This document shows, piece by piece, positions 17,178 to 24,691 of a DNA stretch of 64,000 nt. Position 1 is the first letter of the stretch. The number at the start of each line of letters is the position of its first letter. The position numbers were made by a program, and so were the translations under genes. The notes below the pieces were generated by a model. That model was given only the letters and a program-made list of their open reading frames with translations. It was not told the origin of the DNA and made no database searches. The stretch lies in contig NZ_CVSI01000028.1 in the NCBI RefSeq assembly GCF_001179985.1, positions 37,332 through 101,331 on the forward strand, read 5' to 3'. Origin of the DNA: Candidatus Pelagibacter communis (lineage in GTDB: Bacteria; Pseudomonadota; Alphaproteobacteria; Pelagibacterales; Pelagibacteraceae).

Positions 17178-17578
17178 TGTCCAAAAAATATTTAGCTAAA
17201 ATTTTAGCAAGAGATTTGAATGGGTTAAATATGATTTCTTTATATTGTCACAAATCAATTTTAAAAATCTCAGATATTAAATTTCTAAAAAAAAATAAGA
17301 TTTTTCTATTATCTTTAAAGAGAAACTCAATTAAAGCCAAAAATAAAAATAAAGTATTAAGCATATGTAAATTTGAATTTATTGATAAAGCTAGGTCAAA
17401 AAATATAAATCAATATTTATCAGAAAAAAATTTGTCACTTCTTGCTATTGATACTATTAAAACAAAAAATGGCTTCGAATTTAATTTGTTATTTTCTAAT
17501 AATGCCTTTATAACTTTATCCTCAGAAATTATAGAAGTTACACTTGAAGACTTAAAGGAAATTAAAAATGACTTATAG
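17177..17578 (+). CDS. DUF2948-family protein
   Basis: 133 residues. The N-terminus LAKILARDLNGLNMISLYCHKSIL and its position between murA and hisD match the alphaproteobacterial DUF2948 family. Function is unknown; it appears soluble with alternating beta strands. It overlaps murA by 1 nt and hisD by 11 nt. Confidence 0.75.
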   Translation: MSKKYLAKILARDLNGLNMISLYCHKSILKISDIKFLKKNKIFLLSLKRNSIKAKNKNKVLSICKFEFIDKARSKNINQYLSEKNLSLLAIDTIKTKNGFEFNLLFSNNAFITLSSEIIEVTLEDLKEIKNDL

Positions 17579-18848
17579 ATTAGATGCCAATAGTAAAAAT
17601 TTTCAAAAAGATCTAATAAAAAAAGTAAATAAAAGGTCAGTCTTTTCTTACAAGGATTATAATGTCGCAAAAAAAATTGTTTTTGATGTAAAAGAAAATG
17701 GGGATAAAGCAGTACTTAAGTATGAAAAAAAATTTAATAAAAATGATAAGCTTAAAACAAACTATAAAAATACAATTAAAAATATCAAAAAATTAAATTC
17801 TAAAGTAAAAAAATCTATAGATTTTGCATTCCAAAGAATTTTATCATTTCATAAAAACCAAAAGTCAAAAGATATTAAATTTTCAGATAGATTAAATAAC
17901 AAAATTGATTACAAGTACAAACCATTGAATTCAGTTGGGATTTATATACCTGGTGGAAATGCAAGTTTTCCATCTACTGTTTTAATGAATGCAATTCCTG
18001 CCATGCTGGCAGGTGTCAAGAGAATTGTTATTGTAAATCCTGTAAGAAACAAAGATCAAAGTGCTGCTGTTTTATACGCAGCTAAAAAATGTGGTGTAAA
18101 AGAAATTTATAGGGTGGGTGGTGCACAAGCAATAGCTGCCCTAGCTTATGGAACAAAAACAATCAAACGAGTAGATAAAATAGTCGGACCTGGAAATATT
18201 TACGTTGCAGCAGCAAAAAAAATAGTTTTTGGTGAAGTGGGTATTGATATGATCGCCGGCCCATCAGAAATAACAGTCGTTGCGGACAAAAGTTCAAATG
18301 CAAAGTGGGTTGCAGCAGATTTAATTGGTCAAGCAGAACACGATATTAATGCTCAATGTATACTTATCTCAAAGAATAAAAAATTGATTGACAAAGTTCA
18401 AAAAGAATTAGAAATACAGTTAAAAAATTTACCACGTAAAAAAATTGCATTAGGAAGCTTAAAAAAAAATGGTTTATTTATTTTCGCAAATTCGGATAAA
18501 AAAATTTCTGATATTATAAACATTATAGCACCAGAACATTTAGAGCTTAGTGTTGATAAATATCAATCTATTTTAAAAAATGTAAAAAATGCGGGGTCGA
18601 TTTGCACAGGAAAATATTCAGCAATGGCGGTAACTGATTATTGTGCGGGCAGTAACCACACTTTACCAACTCACTCCTCCGCAAAATTTTTCAGCGGACT
18701 CTCTGTTTTTGATTTTTTTAAAAGAATTTCTTACATAAATATATCAAAAAAGGGTATTGAAACTATTGGTGAAAAAGTTATAAATCTTGCAACTTATGAA
18801 GGTTTAGATGGACATGCTAGATCAGTTAAATTGAGAATGGGAGAATAA
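17568..18848 (+). CDS. hisD: Histidinol dehydrogenase
   Basis: 426 residues. NAD/zinc enzyme with the signatures GIYIPGGNASFPSTVLM, DMIAGPSEI, LIGQAEHD (zinc ligands Gln and His) and APEHLEL. It oxidises histidinol to histidine in two steps. It overlaps the DUF2948 gene by 11 nt and is followed after 3 nt by infA. The other his genes in this window (hisZ, hisG) lie 2.2 kb downstream on the same strand. Confidence 0.96.
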   Translation: MTYRLDANSKNFQKDLIKKVNKRSVFSYKDYNVAKKIVFDVKENGDKAVLKYEKKFNKNDKLKTNYKNTIKNIKKLNSKVKKSIDFAFQRILSFHKNQKSKDIKFSDRLNNKIDYKYKPLNSVGIYIPGGNASFPSTVLMNAIPAMLAGVKRIVIVNPVRNKDQSAAVLYAAKKCGVKEIYRVGGAQAIAALAYGTKTIKRVDKIVGPGNIYVAAAKKIVFGEVGIDMIAGPSEITVVADKSSNAKWVAADLIGQAEHDINAQCILISKNKKLIDKVQKELEIQLKNLPRKKIALGSLKKNGLFIFANSDKKISDIINIIAPEHLELSVDKYQSILKNVKNAGSICTGKYSAMAVTDYCAGSNHTLPTHSSAKFFSGLSVFDFFKRISYINISKKGIETIGEKVINLATYEGLDGHARSVKLRMGE

Positions 18849-18851
18849 AAT

Positions 18852-19067
18852 TTGTCAAAGCAAGACTCTTTAGAATTTAAAGGAAAAGTTATTGATCTTT
18901 TACCTAATGCAATGTTTAGAGTAAAGCTGGAAAACAATCATATTGTAACTGCACATACTGCAGGAAAGCTAAGAAAAAATAGAATTAGGGTTTTGCAAGG
19001 AGATAACGTTACAGTAGAGGTTACCCCCTATGATTTAACAAAAGGGCGTATCATATTTAGATTTTAA
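18852..19067 (+). CDS. infA: Translation initiation factor IF-1 (TTG start)
   Basis: 71 residues, an S1-type OB fold almost identical in pattern to E. coli IF-1: [37 protein letters not shown]. It fills the ribosomal A site during initiation. The start codon must be TTG at 18852, as no ATG or GTG fits the family N-terminus. The stop ends 1 nt before the first base of tRNA-Phe, so infA mRNA and this tRNA must share a precursor or be cut apart by RNase P. Confidence 0.95.
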   Translation: MSKQDSLEFKGKVIDLLPNAMFRVKLENNHIVTAHTAGKLRKNRIRVLQGDNVTVEVTPYDLTKGRIIFRF

Positions 19068-19068
19068 T

Positions 19069-19143
19069 GGCCTTGTAGCTCAGTAGTAGAGCAGTACCCT
19101 GAAAAGGTATGTGTCGTAAGTGCGATTCTTACCAAGGCCACCA
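19069..19143 (+). tRNA. tRNA-Phe (anticodon GAA)
   Basis: Acceptor GGCCTTG/CAAGGCC, D arm GCTC-AGTAGTA-GAGC, anticodon stem GTACC/GGTAT with loop CTGAAAA (anticodon GAA), variable GTGTC, T arm GTAAG-TGCGATT-CTTAC, discriminator A73, CCA encoded at 19141-19143. All stems pair (one G-T in the anticodon stem). As in the tRNA-Thr here, the D loop has AG in place of GG at 18-19 and the T loop has G55 in place of T55. Confidence 0.95.
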
Positions 19144-19209
19144 CCAAAGTGACATTAAGTCAATTTAAATTGCTTGCATTAAATTTAGAAATCTAATAAC
19201 AACCCGTTA

Positions 19210-19233
19210 AAGCTTAATAAGCTTAAGTATAAT
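19210..19233 (+). promoter_or_regulatory. Candidate cold-shock gene promoter with paired AAGCTT boxes
   Basis: TATAAT at 19228-19233 is a perfect -10, 18 nt before the csp ATG, predicting a leader of only about 12 nt. Directly upstream are two AAGCTT palindromes (19210-19215 and 19219-19224) separated by AAT. The -35 region (around 19205) is weak. The boxes could be an operator, but nothing known is matched. Confidence 0.45.
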
Positions 19234-19251
19234 AACTAACGAAAGAGTAAA

Positions 19252-19461
19252 ATGAGTCTAAAAGGCAAAGTAAAATGGTTCAATGGAAAAAAGGGTTACG
19301 GTTTCATTGAGCGTGAAGATAAAGAAAAAGATGTATTCGTACATGCTTCAGCTGTAAGAGAAGCAGGTTTAAGGTTCTTAAACGAAGGTGACGAGCTTAC
19401 ATTTGAAGTTGAAGACGGAGAAAAAGGTCCTGCCGCAGTAAAACTGCAAAAAACCTCTTAA
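19252..19461 (+). CDS. Cold-shock domain protein (CspA family)
   Basis: 69 residues, one OB fold. RNP1 is KGYGFIE and RNP2 is VFVHASAV, with KWFNGKK at the N-terminus. It should bind single-stranded RNA/DNA as an RNA chaperone. The predicted leader is too short for the long cold-sensing 5' UTR of E. coli cspA, so a different control or constitutive expression is likely. A purine-rich GAAAGAG 5 nt before the ATG may act as ribosome site. Confidence 0.93.
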   Translation: MSLKGKVKWFNGKKGYGFIEREDKEKDVFVHASAVREAGLRFLNEGDELTFEVEDGEKGPAAVKLQKTS

Positions 19462-19480
19462 TTCTAATTCATCAAAATAA

Positions 19481-19527
19481 TTGTATAGGGATAAGCAAGC
19501 TTAAAAGCTTATATTGTTCCTATACAA
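19481..19527 (+). terminator. Long stem-loop after the cold-shock gene
   Basis: TTGTATAGG (19481-19489) pairs perfectly with CCTATACAA (19519-19527). Inside, ATAAGC (19491-19496) pairs with GCTTAT (19507-19512), leaving a bulge ATTGTT on the 3' side and a loop containing AAGCTT repeats. A T7 run follows 9 nt downstream. It may be a terminator or an mRNA-stabilising hairpin. Confidence 0.55.
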
Positions 19528-19695
19528 TCAAATGTTGATTTTTTTGATTAAACTGTTAATTAAATCTCAATGATTAAGATTATTAAAAATTTAGCATTAT
19601 CTCACAGACACCATTTTCATGCTGGCTGCACGCTAGCTATTTAATCATTATATAAATTTAAAAATATCCACAATTAGTATAAAACAAAGATAGGA
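19528..19695. other. Intergenic stretch between csp hairpin and tRNA-His
   Basis: No ORF is seen. GATTAA and TTAATC near 19571 and 19642 could close a structure enclosing a CAG/CTG-CCA/TGG stem-loop around 19606-19630, but the pairing is weak. Near the right end TATAAA at about 19679 lies 10-17 nt before the tRNA-His 5' end and may be its promoter -10. I cannot assign a function to the rest. Confidence 0.35.
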
Positions 19696-19772
19696 GCACG
19701 GGTAGCTCAGTTGGTTAGAGCAGCGGTTTGTGGAACCGAAGGTCGACAGTTCGAATCTGTCCCCGTGTACCA
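19696..19772 (+). tRNA. tRNA-His (anticodon GTG), A73 and no encoded G-1
   Basis: Acceptor GCACGGG/CCCGTGT (G1-T72 wobble), D arm GCTC-AGTTGGTTA-GAGC, anticodon stem GCGGT/ACCGA with loop TTGTGGA (anticodon GTG), T arm GACAG-TTCGAAT-CTGTC, A73, encoded CCA at 19770-19772. D and T loops are canonical here (G18 G19, T55). Unlike normal tRNA-His it has A73 instead of C73, and the base before G1 is A, so no G-1 is encoded. A G-A mismatch caps the anticodon stem. hisS starts 4 nt after CCA. Confidence 0.95.
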
Positions 19773-19776
19773 AAAA

Positions 19777-21111
19777 ATGGAAAAACAAAAAAAAATAAAA
19801 CCTATAAAGGAATTACCTTCAGGTTTTGAAGACAGAAAAGAAAAAGAGCTTTTAATCAGAGATTTCATAATTTCAAAGATTAAAGAGGTAATGGTTAAGT
19901 ATGGCTTTCAATATCTTGAAACCCCAAGTTTTGAATTTACTGAAAGTATAGGTAAATTTTTACCTGATAAAGAAAGGCCTGGAGAAGGTGTATTTTCTTT
20001 TAAAGACGAAAATAGGTGGTTATCTTTACGTTATGATTTAACAGCACCCTTGGCGAGATATGTTGCAAAAAATTTTAATGAAATACCAAAACCGTTTAAA
20101 CGCTATCAATTAGGAACTGTTTGGAGGAATGAAAAGCCAGGACCAGGAAGATATAGAGAGTTTCTTCAGTTCGATGCTGATTATGTTGGCACAAAAAATT
20201 TACAGGCAGATGCAGAACTATGTGTAATGATATCAGAAATCTTAGAAAATTGCGGCTTAACTCAAAATGATTATACAATTAAAATATCATCTAGGAAAAT
20301 TACAGATGAATTATTTAAAAAACTAAAAATTCAGTCTCAGGAAAAAATTTCTATAATTCTTCGAGCTTTAGATAAAATAGATAGACTAGGGTGGACAGAG
20401 GCAAAAAAATTACTGGGCGAAGGCAGAAAAGATAAATCAGGAGATTATACAAAAGGGGCAGAATTAGACGTTAAACAAATAAAAGCTATAGAAAGCTCTT
20501 TGAATGTTAACTCACCTCAGAGTGAGGATTTAAAACAAATAATAAAAATCTTTAAAGATTATAAATTTGATAACTATAAGTTTGATCCTTCGGTAATAAG
20601 AGGTTTAGAGTACTACACAGGCCCAATATTTGAAGTTAATCTAAATTTCAGTGTAAAAAATTTAAAGGGACAAGTTATTCAATTTGGATCAATAGGTGGT
20701 GGAGGGAGATACGATAATTTAGTAAGCAATTTTGGTAATCTTGATTATCCAGCAACTGGCATATCAGTAGGTATAGATAGACTTGTGTTTGCACTGATGC
20801 AAAAAAAAGAATTTGATTTAAAAGTTACGCGCCCTGTAATGATTAGTATCTTTGATCAAAATAATATGAAAAAATACATAGAAATACTTAAGAAACTAAG
20901 ATCAGAAAATATCAGTTCAGAGATTTATCCTGGTGAGGGTAAAATAAAAAAACAAATGGAATACGCTAATAGAATTAGTTCTCCATGTGTAATTTTTGCC
21001 GGCGAAGAAGAAATTAAAAACTCAGAAGTCAAAATAAAAGATCTTAGAACTGGAAAAGAAACTAATATTAAAAATGAGAAAATGGTAAATGAAATCAAAA
21101 AAATTATCTGA
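19777..21111 (+). CDS. hisS: Histidyl-tRNA synthetase
   Basis: 444 residues from the ATG at 19777; the frame is open further upstream only because it runs back through tRNA-His. Class II motifs: RYDLTAPLARYVA near 85-97, the GRYREFLQFDADYVG motif 2 near 124-138, GLEYYTGPIFE, and GGGGRYDNLV. RYDLT rather than the RPEGT of E. coli HisRS places it with the eukaryote-like HisRS known from Alphaproteobacteria whose tRNA-His lacks G-1. It has no leader beyond AAAA after the tRNA. It overlaps hisZ by 23 nt. Confidence 0.95.
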   Translation: MEKQKKIKPIKELPSGFEDRKEKELLIRDFIISKIKEVMVKYGFQYLETPSFEFTESIGKFLPDKERPGEGVFSFKDENRWLSLRYDLTAPLARYVAKNFNEIPKPFKRYQLGTVWRNEKPGPGRYREFLQFDADYVGTKNLQADAELCVMISEILENCGLTQNDYTIKISSRKITDELFKKLKIQSQEKISIILRALDKIDRLGWTEAKKLLGEGRKDKSGDYTKGAELDVKQIKAIESSLNVNSPQSEDLKQIIKIFKDYKFDNYKFDPSVIRGLEYYTGPIFEVNLNFSVKNLKGQVIQFGSIGGGGRYDNLVSNFGNLDYPATGISVGIDRLVFALMQKKEFDLKVTRPVMISIFDQNNMKKYIEILKKLRSENISSEIYPGEGKIKKQMEYANRISSPCVIFAGEEEIKNSEVKIKDLRTGKETNIKNEKMVNEIKKII

Positions 21112-22141
21112 AAATATATTAAGATTAATAAAATCAGAAGGTTTTAAGTATATTAATTTAGATACTGTAATAGAAACTAACCATATTGTTGAAAGATCTG
21201 GTGAGTCATTTAGACGTTTCATTTTCTCTTTTAATGATCAGAAAGGTAATGAAATTTGTCTTAGACCAGACTTAACAATTGCATCATGTCTAAAATATTT
21301 AAATGAGAAAAATAAAGCATCCAAAAAAGTATTCTACAGTGGACAAGCTTATAGAAAAACTCAAAGATTATCAGATAATATAATAAGAAATCAAATTGGT
21401 TTTGAAATTATCGGCTCTAAGAAGGAAAAAGATGATGATAAAAAAATTATTAACACAGCAGTTAAATCATTATCAAAAGTAAAATTTTCATCGGGTGTTT
21501 TAACTATCGGAAATATCGAAATATTTAAACTTCTATTGAATAAATTGGATATTCCTAAAAGATGGAGATTGAGACTACAAAGACATTTTTGGAGAGAAAA
21601 ATATTTTAACGATTTGTTAAAAAGACTAGAAACTAATTCTGATGTAGATCCAACAATTGTTGAAATAGATAAAAAAAAATATGAAGTAATGCTTAAACAA
21701 AAACAATCAAAAATTATTGCTGGAAGGTCACTAAATGAGATTCTAAACAGATTTAATAATAAGATAAATGATCCAAGAAGGCCCCAAAAAGGCAAAAATG
21801 TCGTAAAAATAATAAAAGAGTTTCTTAAAATAGATTGTCCAATCAGTGAAGCATTTAACAAATTAAATCTTTTTTTTAAAAAATATAAAATTAATTTAAG
21901 AGTAGAAAAAAAATATTTCCCAATCTCTAAAAATAAATTTTCAAGATTAAATGTAAAATATTCAGCTTCTTTTGGCAGACAATTAGAATATTACACAGGT
22001 TTAGTCTTCAAAATTGATATTAAAATTAAATCAAATAAAATTAACATTATTAATGGTGGACGATACGATAATCTTATTGGTGATCTTGGATCAAATAAAA
22101 AAATACCAGCAGTTGGAGCAGCTATAAATTTAAATGATTAA
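21089..22141 (+). CDS. hisZ: ATP phosphoribosyltransferase regulatory subunit HisZ
   Basis: 350 residues, a HisRS-core paralog without the anticodon-binding domain. It keeps the fold landmarks (FSFNDQKGNEICLRPDLTIA, GRQLEYYTGLVFKI, GGRYDNLIGDLG) but lacks a complete synthetase active site. It binds the short HisG to form the active, histidine-sensitive hetero-octamer that starts histidine synthesis. It overlaps hisS by 23 nt and hisG by 8 nt, so all three are translated together. Confidence 0.92.
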   Translation: MKSKKLSENILRLIKSEGFKYINLDTVIETNHIVERSGESFRRFIFSFNDQKGNEICLRPDLTIASCLKYLNEKNKASKKVFYSGQAYRKTQRLSDNIIRNQIGFEIIGSKKEKDDDKKIINTAVKSLSKVKFSSGVLTIGNIEIFKLLLNKLDIPKRWRLRLQRHFWREKYFNDLLKRLETNSDVDPTIVEIDKKKYEVMLKQKQSKIIAGRSLNEILNRFNNKINDPRRPQKGKNVVKIIKEFLKIDCPISEAFNKLNLFFKKYKINLRVEKKYFPISKNKFSRLNVKYSASFGRQLEYYTGLVFKIDIKIKSNKINIINGGRYDNLIGDLGSNKKIPAVGAAINLND

Positions 22142-22817
22142 TATTGGAATTCCCAGTAAAGGTAGATTAAGAAAAGATATATTAAAAATTTTTTCTAAAA
22201 ATAATTTAAAACTTAAATCTGAAAGAGGAGAGAGAGACTTATTAGGATCTTTAAAAGGATATAAAAATATAAATATTACTTACTTACATGCGAGAGAAAT
22301 TGTTGAAAGATTAGGAGATGGAACTTTGGATATTGGTTTTTCAGGGTTTGATTTATTAAAAGAAAGTACAATTAATGTACAAAAAAAAATAATAGTGAAA
22401 AAAAAATATACTTTTGGTAAAGCCAATTTAGTAATTGCTATTCCTGATGATTGGATTGATGTTCAAACAATAGCTGACTTGGAAGAAATTGCATTTGAGT
22501 TTAAAGAAAAAAAAAAAACTAGATTAAGAGTAGCTACAAAGTATCCAAATTTAACAACAAATTTTATGTTTGAAAGAGGTGTTACACAATTTAAAATTGT
22601 AAAGAGTCTTGGTGCAACAGAAATATATCCATTCACAAGTTCTTCAGAAATTATAACAGATATCACCTCTACAGGTGAAACTTTAAGAGCTAATAATTTA
22701 AGAATATTGAAAGACGGAGTAATACTTAAATCTCAAGCATGTTTAATGATTTCCCAAAAAAGCCAAAAAAAGAAAGGTGTTTTTAATATTATAAATAAAC
22801 TTAATAAAATTGTATAG
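22134..22817 (+). CDS. hisG: ATP phosphoribosyltransferase, short form HisG
   Basis: 227 residues, thus the short type that needs HisZ and lacks the C-terminal regulatory domain. GIPSKGRL at the N-terminus, LDIGFSGFDLL and the PRPP region EIYPFTSSSEIITDITSTGETL are characteristic. It couples ATP and PRPP to phosphoribosyl-ATP. The hisZ stop lies within its first codons. Confidence 0.95.
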   Translation: MINIGIPSKGRLRKDILKIFSKNNLKLKSERGERDLLGSLKGYKNINITYLHAREIVERLGDGTLDIGFSGFDLLKESTINVQKKIIVKKKYTFGKANLVIAIPDDWIDVQTIADLEEIAFEFKEKKKTRLRVATKYPNLTTNFMFERGVTQFKIVKSLGATEIYPFTSSSEIITDITSTGETLRANNLRILKDGVILKSQACLMISQKSQKKKGVFNIINKLNKIV

Positions 22818-22818
22818 T

Positions 22819-23874
22819 ATGGGCATGGATTCGTTACTTACAATTTTAATTATTATCTTGCTTCTTGCTAATTTTTTAGCAATTTTATTTCTCATCAAGC
22901 GTAAATACCCTTATCTTGTTAATAATGAGCAAATTTTTAAAGATGAATTAAGTTCTTTAAAAAATACATTTAGCCAATCTTTTGGGTCAATGAGTAAAGA
23001 AATAGCAAAAGATATGACAGGAGCTCTTACAAAAGTTGATGAAAAAGTATCAGTTTTTAATCAACAAGTAAGCGAATTAAATAAAAGCCAAGATAACTTT
23101 AGTAGAATTTTAAGTGGGGTAAAATCATACGGAACTCTTGCGGAATTTGGATTAGGTGCACTCCTAAAAGATTTGTTACCAGCATCTCAATATGTCGCGA
23201 ATGCTAAAATGAAAGAGGACACCTCAGAAACAGTAGAGTTCGCTATTAAGCTTCAAGATGTAATGTTGCCAATTGATAGTCACTGGCCTGTTGAAAAATA
23301 TAAAGCAATTGATGATGCATATAATGCTAATGACAAAGATGCACAAGCAGAGGCAAGAAAAGATTTAGCATCAGCGTTTAGATTGAAAGCTAAAAATGTT
23401 AACGCAAAATATATAGCACCCCCGAAAAGTACAGATTTTGCAATAGTTTATGTTCCAACTGAGGGTTTATTCTCAGAACTCTCTAGTTACAGAGATCCTA
23501 AAACTAAAGAGCTGCTTTTGCAGGAATTAAGAACCAAATATAAGGTTACAATTTCTGGCCCTAACACTTTGTCTGCTTTATTACAATCCTATTATTTAGG
23601 ATTTCAAACACTAAAAGTTCAAAAACATGCTACACAAATTTATAATGATTTAAGAAATATAAGTTCTAGATTTGAAAAACATTTTGATGGAATAAAAGAA
23701 CTTAGAAAAAAACTGGAGCAAGCTATGCAAGCCACCGATAGTTTTGGAAGAGATGCAAGATCTATAATGAATACCTTAGGAAATATCAAAGATCCCGAAC
23801 AAGTTGAAATAGCGTCAAAAAATGAGAATGTTGAAAAATTAAATATACCAACTTCAAAACAAGCTAAAAACTAA
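22819..23874 (+). CDS. rmuC: DNA recombination protein RmuC
   Basis: 351 residues from the ATG at 22819, 1 nt after the hisG stop; a TTG at 22810 would be the alternative. N-terminal membrane helix at about 4-24, a coiled-coil region at about 35-95, then the RmuC nuclease-like domain with the typical LPIDSHWPVEKYKAI, FAIVYVPTEGL and GPNTLSALLQSYYLGF segments. RmuC limits DNA inversions and is thought to act on DNA ends at the membrane. First of three nuclease-type genes in a row. Confidence 0.92.
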   Translation: MGMDSLLTILIIILLLANFLAILFLIKRKYPYLVNNEQIFKDELSSLKNTFSQSFGSMSKEIAKDMTGALTKVDEKVSVFNQQVSELNKSQDNFSRILSGVKSYGTLAEFGLGALLKDLLPASQYVANAKMKEDTSETVEFAIKLQDVMLPIDSHWPVEKYKAIDDAYNANDKDAQAEARKDLASAFRLKAKNVNAKYIAPPKSTDFAIVYVPTEGLFSELSSYRDPKTKELLLQELRTKYKVTISGPNTLSALLQSYYLGFQTLKVQKHATQIYNDLRNISSRFEKHFDGIKELRKKLEQAMQATDSFGRDARSIMNTLGNIKDPEQVEIASKNENVEKLNIPTSKQAKN

Positions 23875-23906
23875 TTTAAATTATTTTAAATAGCTCTATA
23901 AATGAC

Positions 23907-24593
23907 TTGATGAAGTGGAACACCAAATTTTCTTATCCAAAATCAACAAGATCTTTGATAAATGGTTCAAGACATTACTCTCTAGATGGATCAAGTTTAC
24001 CCTCTGTGACAACAATTTTGTCAGCTACTAAAAGCGAAGAAGACAAAGCTGCAATTCTTGCTTGGAAACAAAGAGTAGGGACTGTTGAAGCGGAAAGAAT
24101 TAAGAAAGAGGCCTCAGCAAGAGGAAGTTCTATGCATTCTTATATAGAACAGTTTTTATACGGAAAACTAAATCAAGAACTATTAGAGGACAACAATAAG
24201 TCAAAAAAAATGGCAGAAGAAATTATTGATAATGGTTTGAAAAATAAATTGTTAGAGATATGGGGATCCGAAGCTACAATATATTATCCTGGCAAATATG
24301 CAGGTACTGCAGATTGTATAGGAGTTTATGAAGGCAAAGAATCAATTTTAGATTTTAAACAAAGTAATAAACCAAAAAAAGTGGAATATATAGAAGATTA
24401 TTTTTTACAAATTGGAGCTTATTCTTTAGCTCACAATACTGTTTATAATTCTAATATTACCCAAGGCGTAATTTTATTGTGTACTGTAGATAGATTGTTT
24501 CAGGATTTTAAAATTGAAGGTAATGAACTAATAAATTTTCAGAATAAATTTCTTGAGAGAGTTGAAAAATTTTATCACTTAATAAATAAATAA
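23907..24593 (+). CDS. PD-(D/E)XK exonuclease, MGME1/RecB-like
   Basis: 228 residues. LPSVTTILSAT at 31-41, ARGSSMHSYIE at 71-81, YAGTAD with Asp136, ILDFKQS with Asp149 and Lys151, and a QxxxY motif (Gln168, Tyr172) give a complete PD-(D/E)XK active site of the RecB/MGME1 type. The arrangement is close to the mitochondrial exonuclease MGME1 and exonucleases of marine phages. It should degrade single-stranded DNA ends. It lies between rmuC and sbcB on the same strand, so a joint role in DNA-end processing is likely. No phage genes are near it. Confidence 0.75.
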   Translation: MMKWNTKFSYPKSTRSLINGSRHYSLDGSSLPSVTTILSATKSEEDKAAILAWKQRVGTVEAERIKKEASARGSSMHSYIEQFLYGKLNQELLEDNNKSKKMAEEIIDNGLKNKLLEIWGSEATIYYPGKYAGTADCIGVYEGKESILDFKQSNKPKKVEYIEDYFLQIGAYSLAHNTVYNSNITQGVILLCTVDRLFQDFKIEGNELINFQNKFLERVEKFYHLINK

Positions 24594-24597
24594 TTAT

Positions 24598-24625
24598 TTG
24601 ACTTTATTCAAAATTAATATACTAC
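24598..24625 (+). promoter_or_regulatory. Candidate promoter of sbcB
   Basis: TTGACT (24598-24603), a 16-nt spacer and TACTAC (24620-24625) lie in the 98-nt gap before sbcB. It would give a leader of about 60 nt. The -10 is only a partial match. Confidence 0.35.
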
Positions 24626-24691
24626 GGACTTACTTGCTACTTGTTTAGATGCGAGCCTTCATACTTTTCGATTAGCATTAATTAATAATTT

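Noticed and set aside
19711..19776. Longer hisS frame starting inside tRNA-His
   Set aside because: The 22 extra codons are the tRNA gene read as protein; the HisRS family start fits the ATG at 19777.
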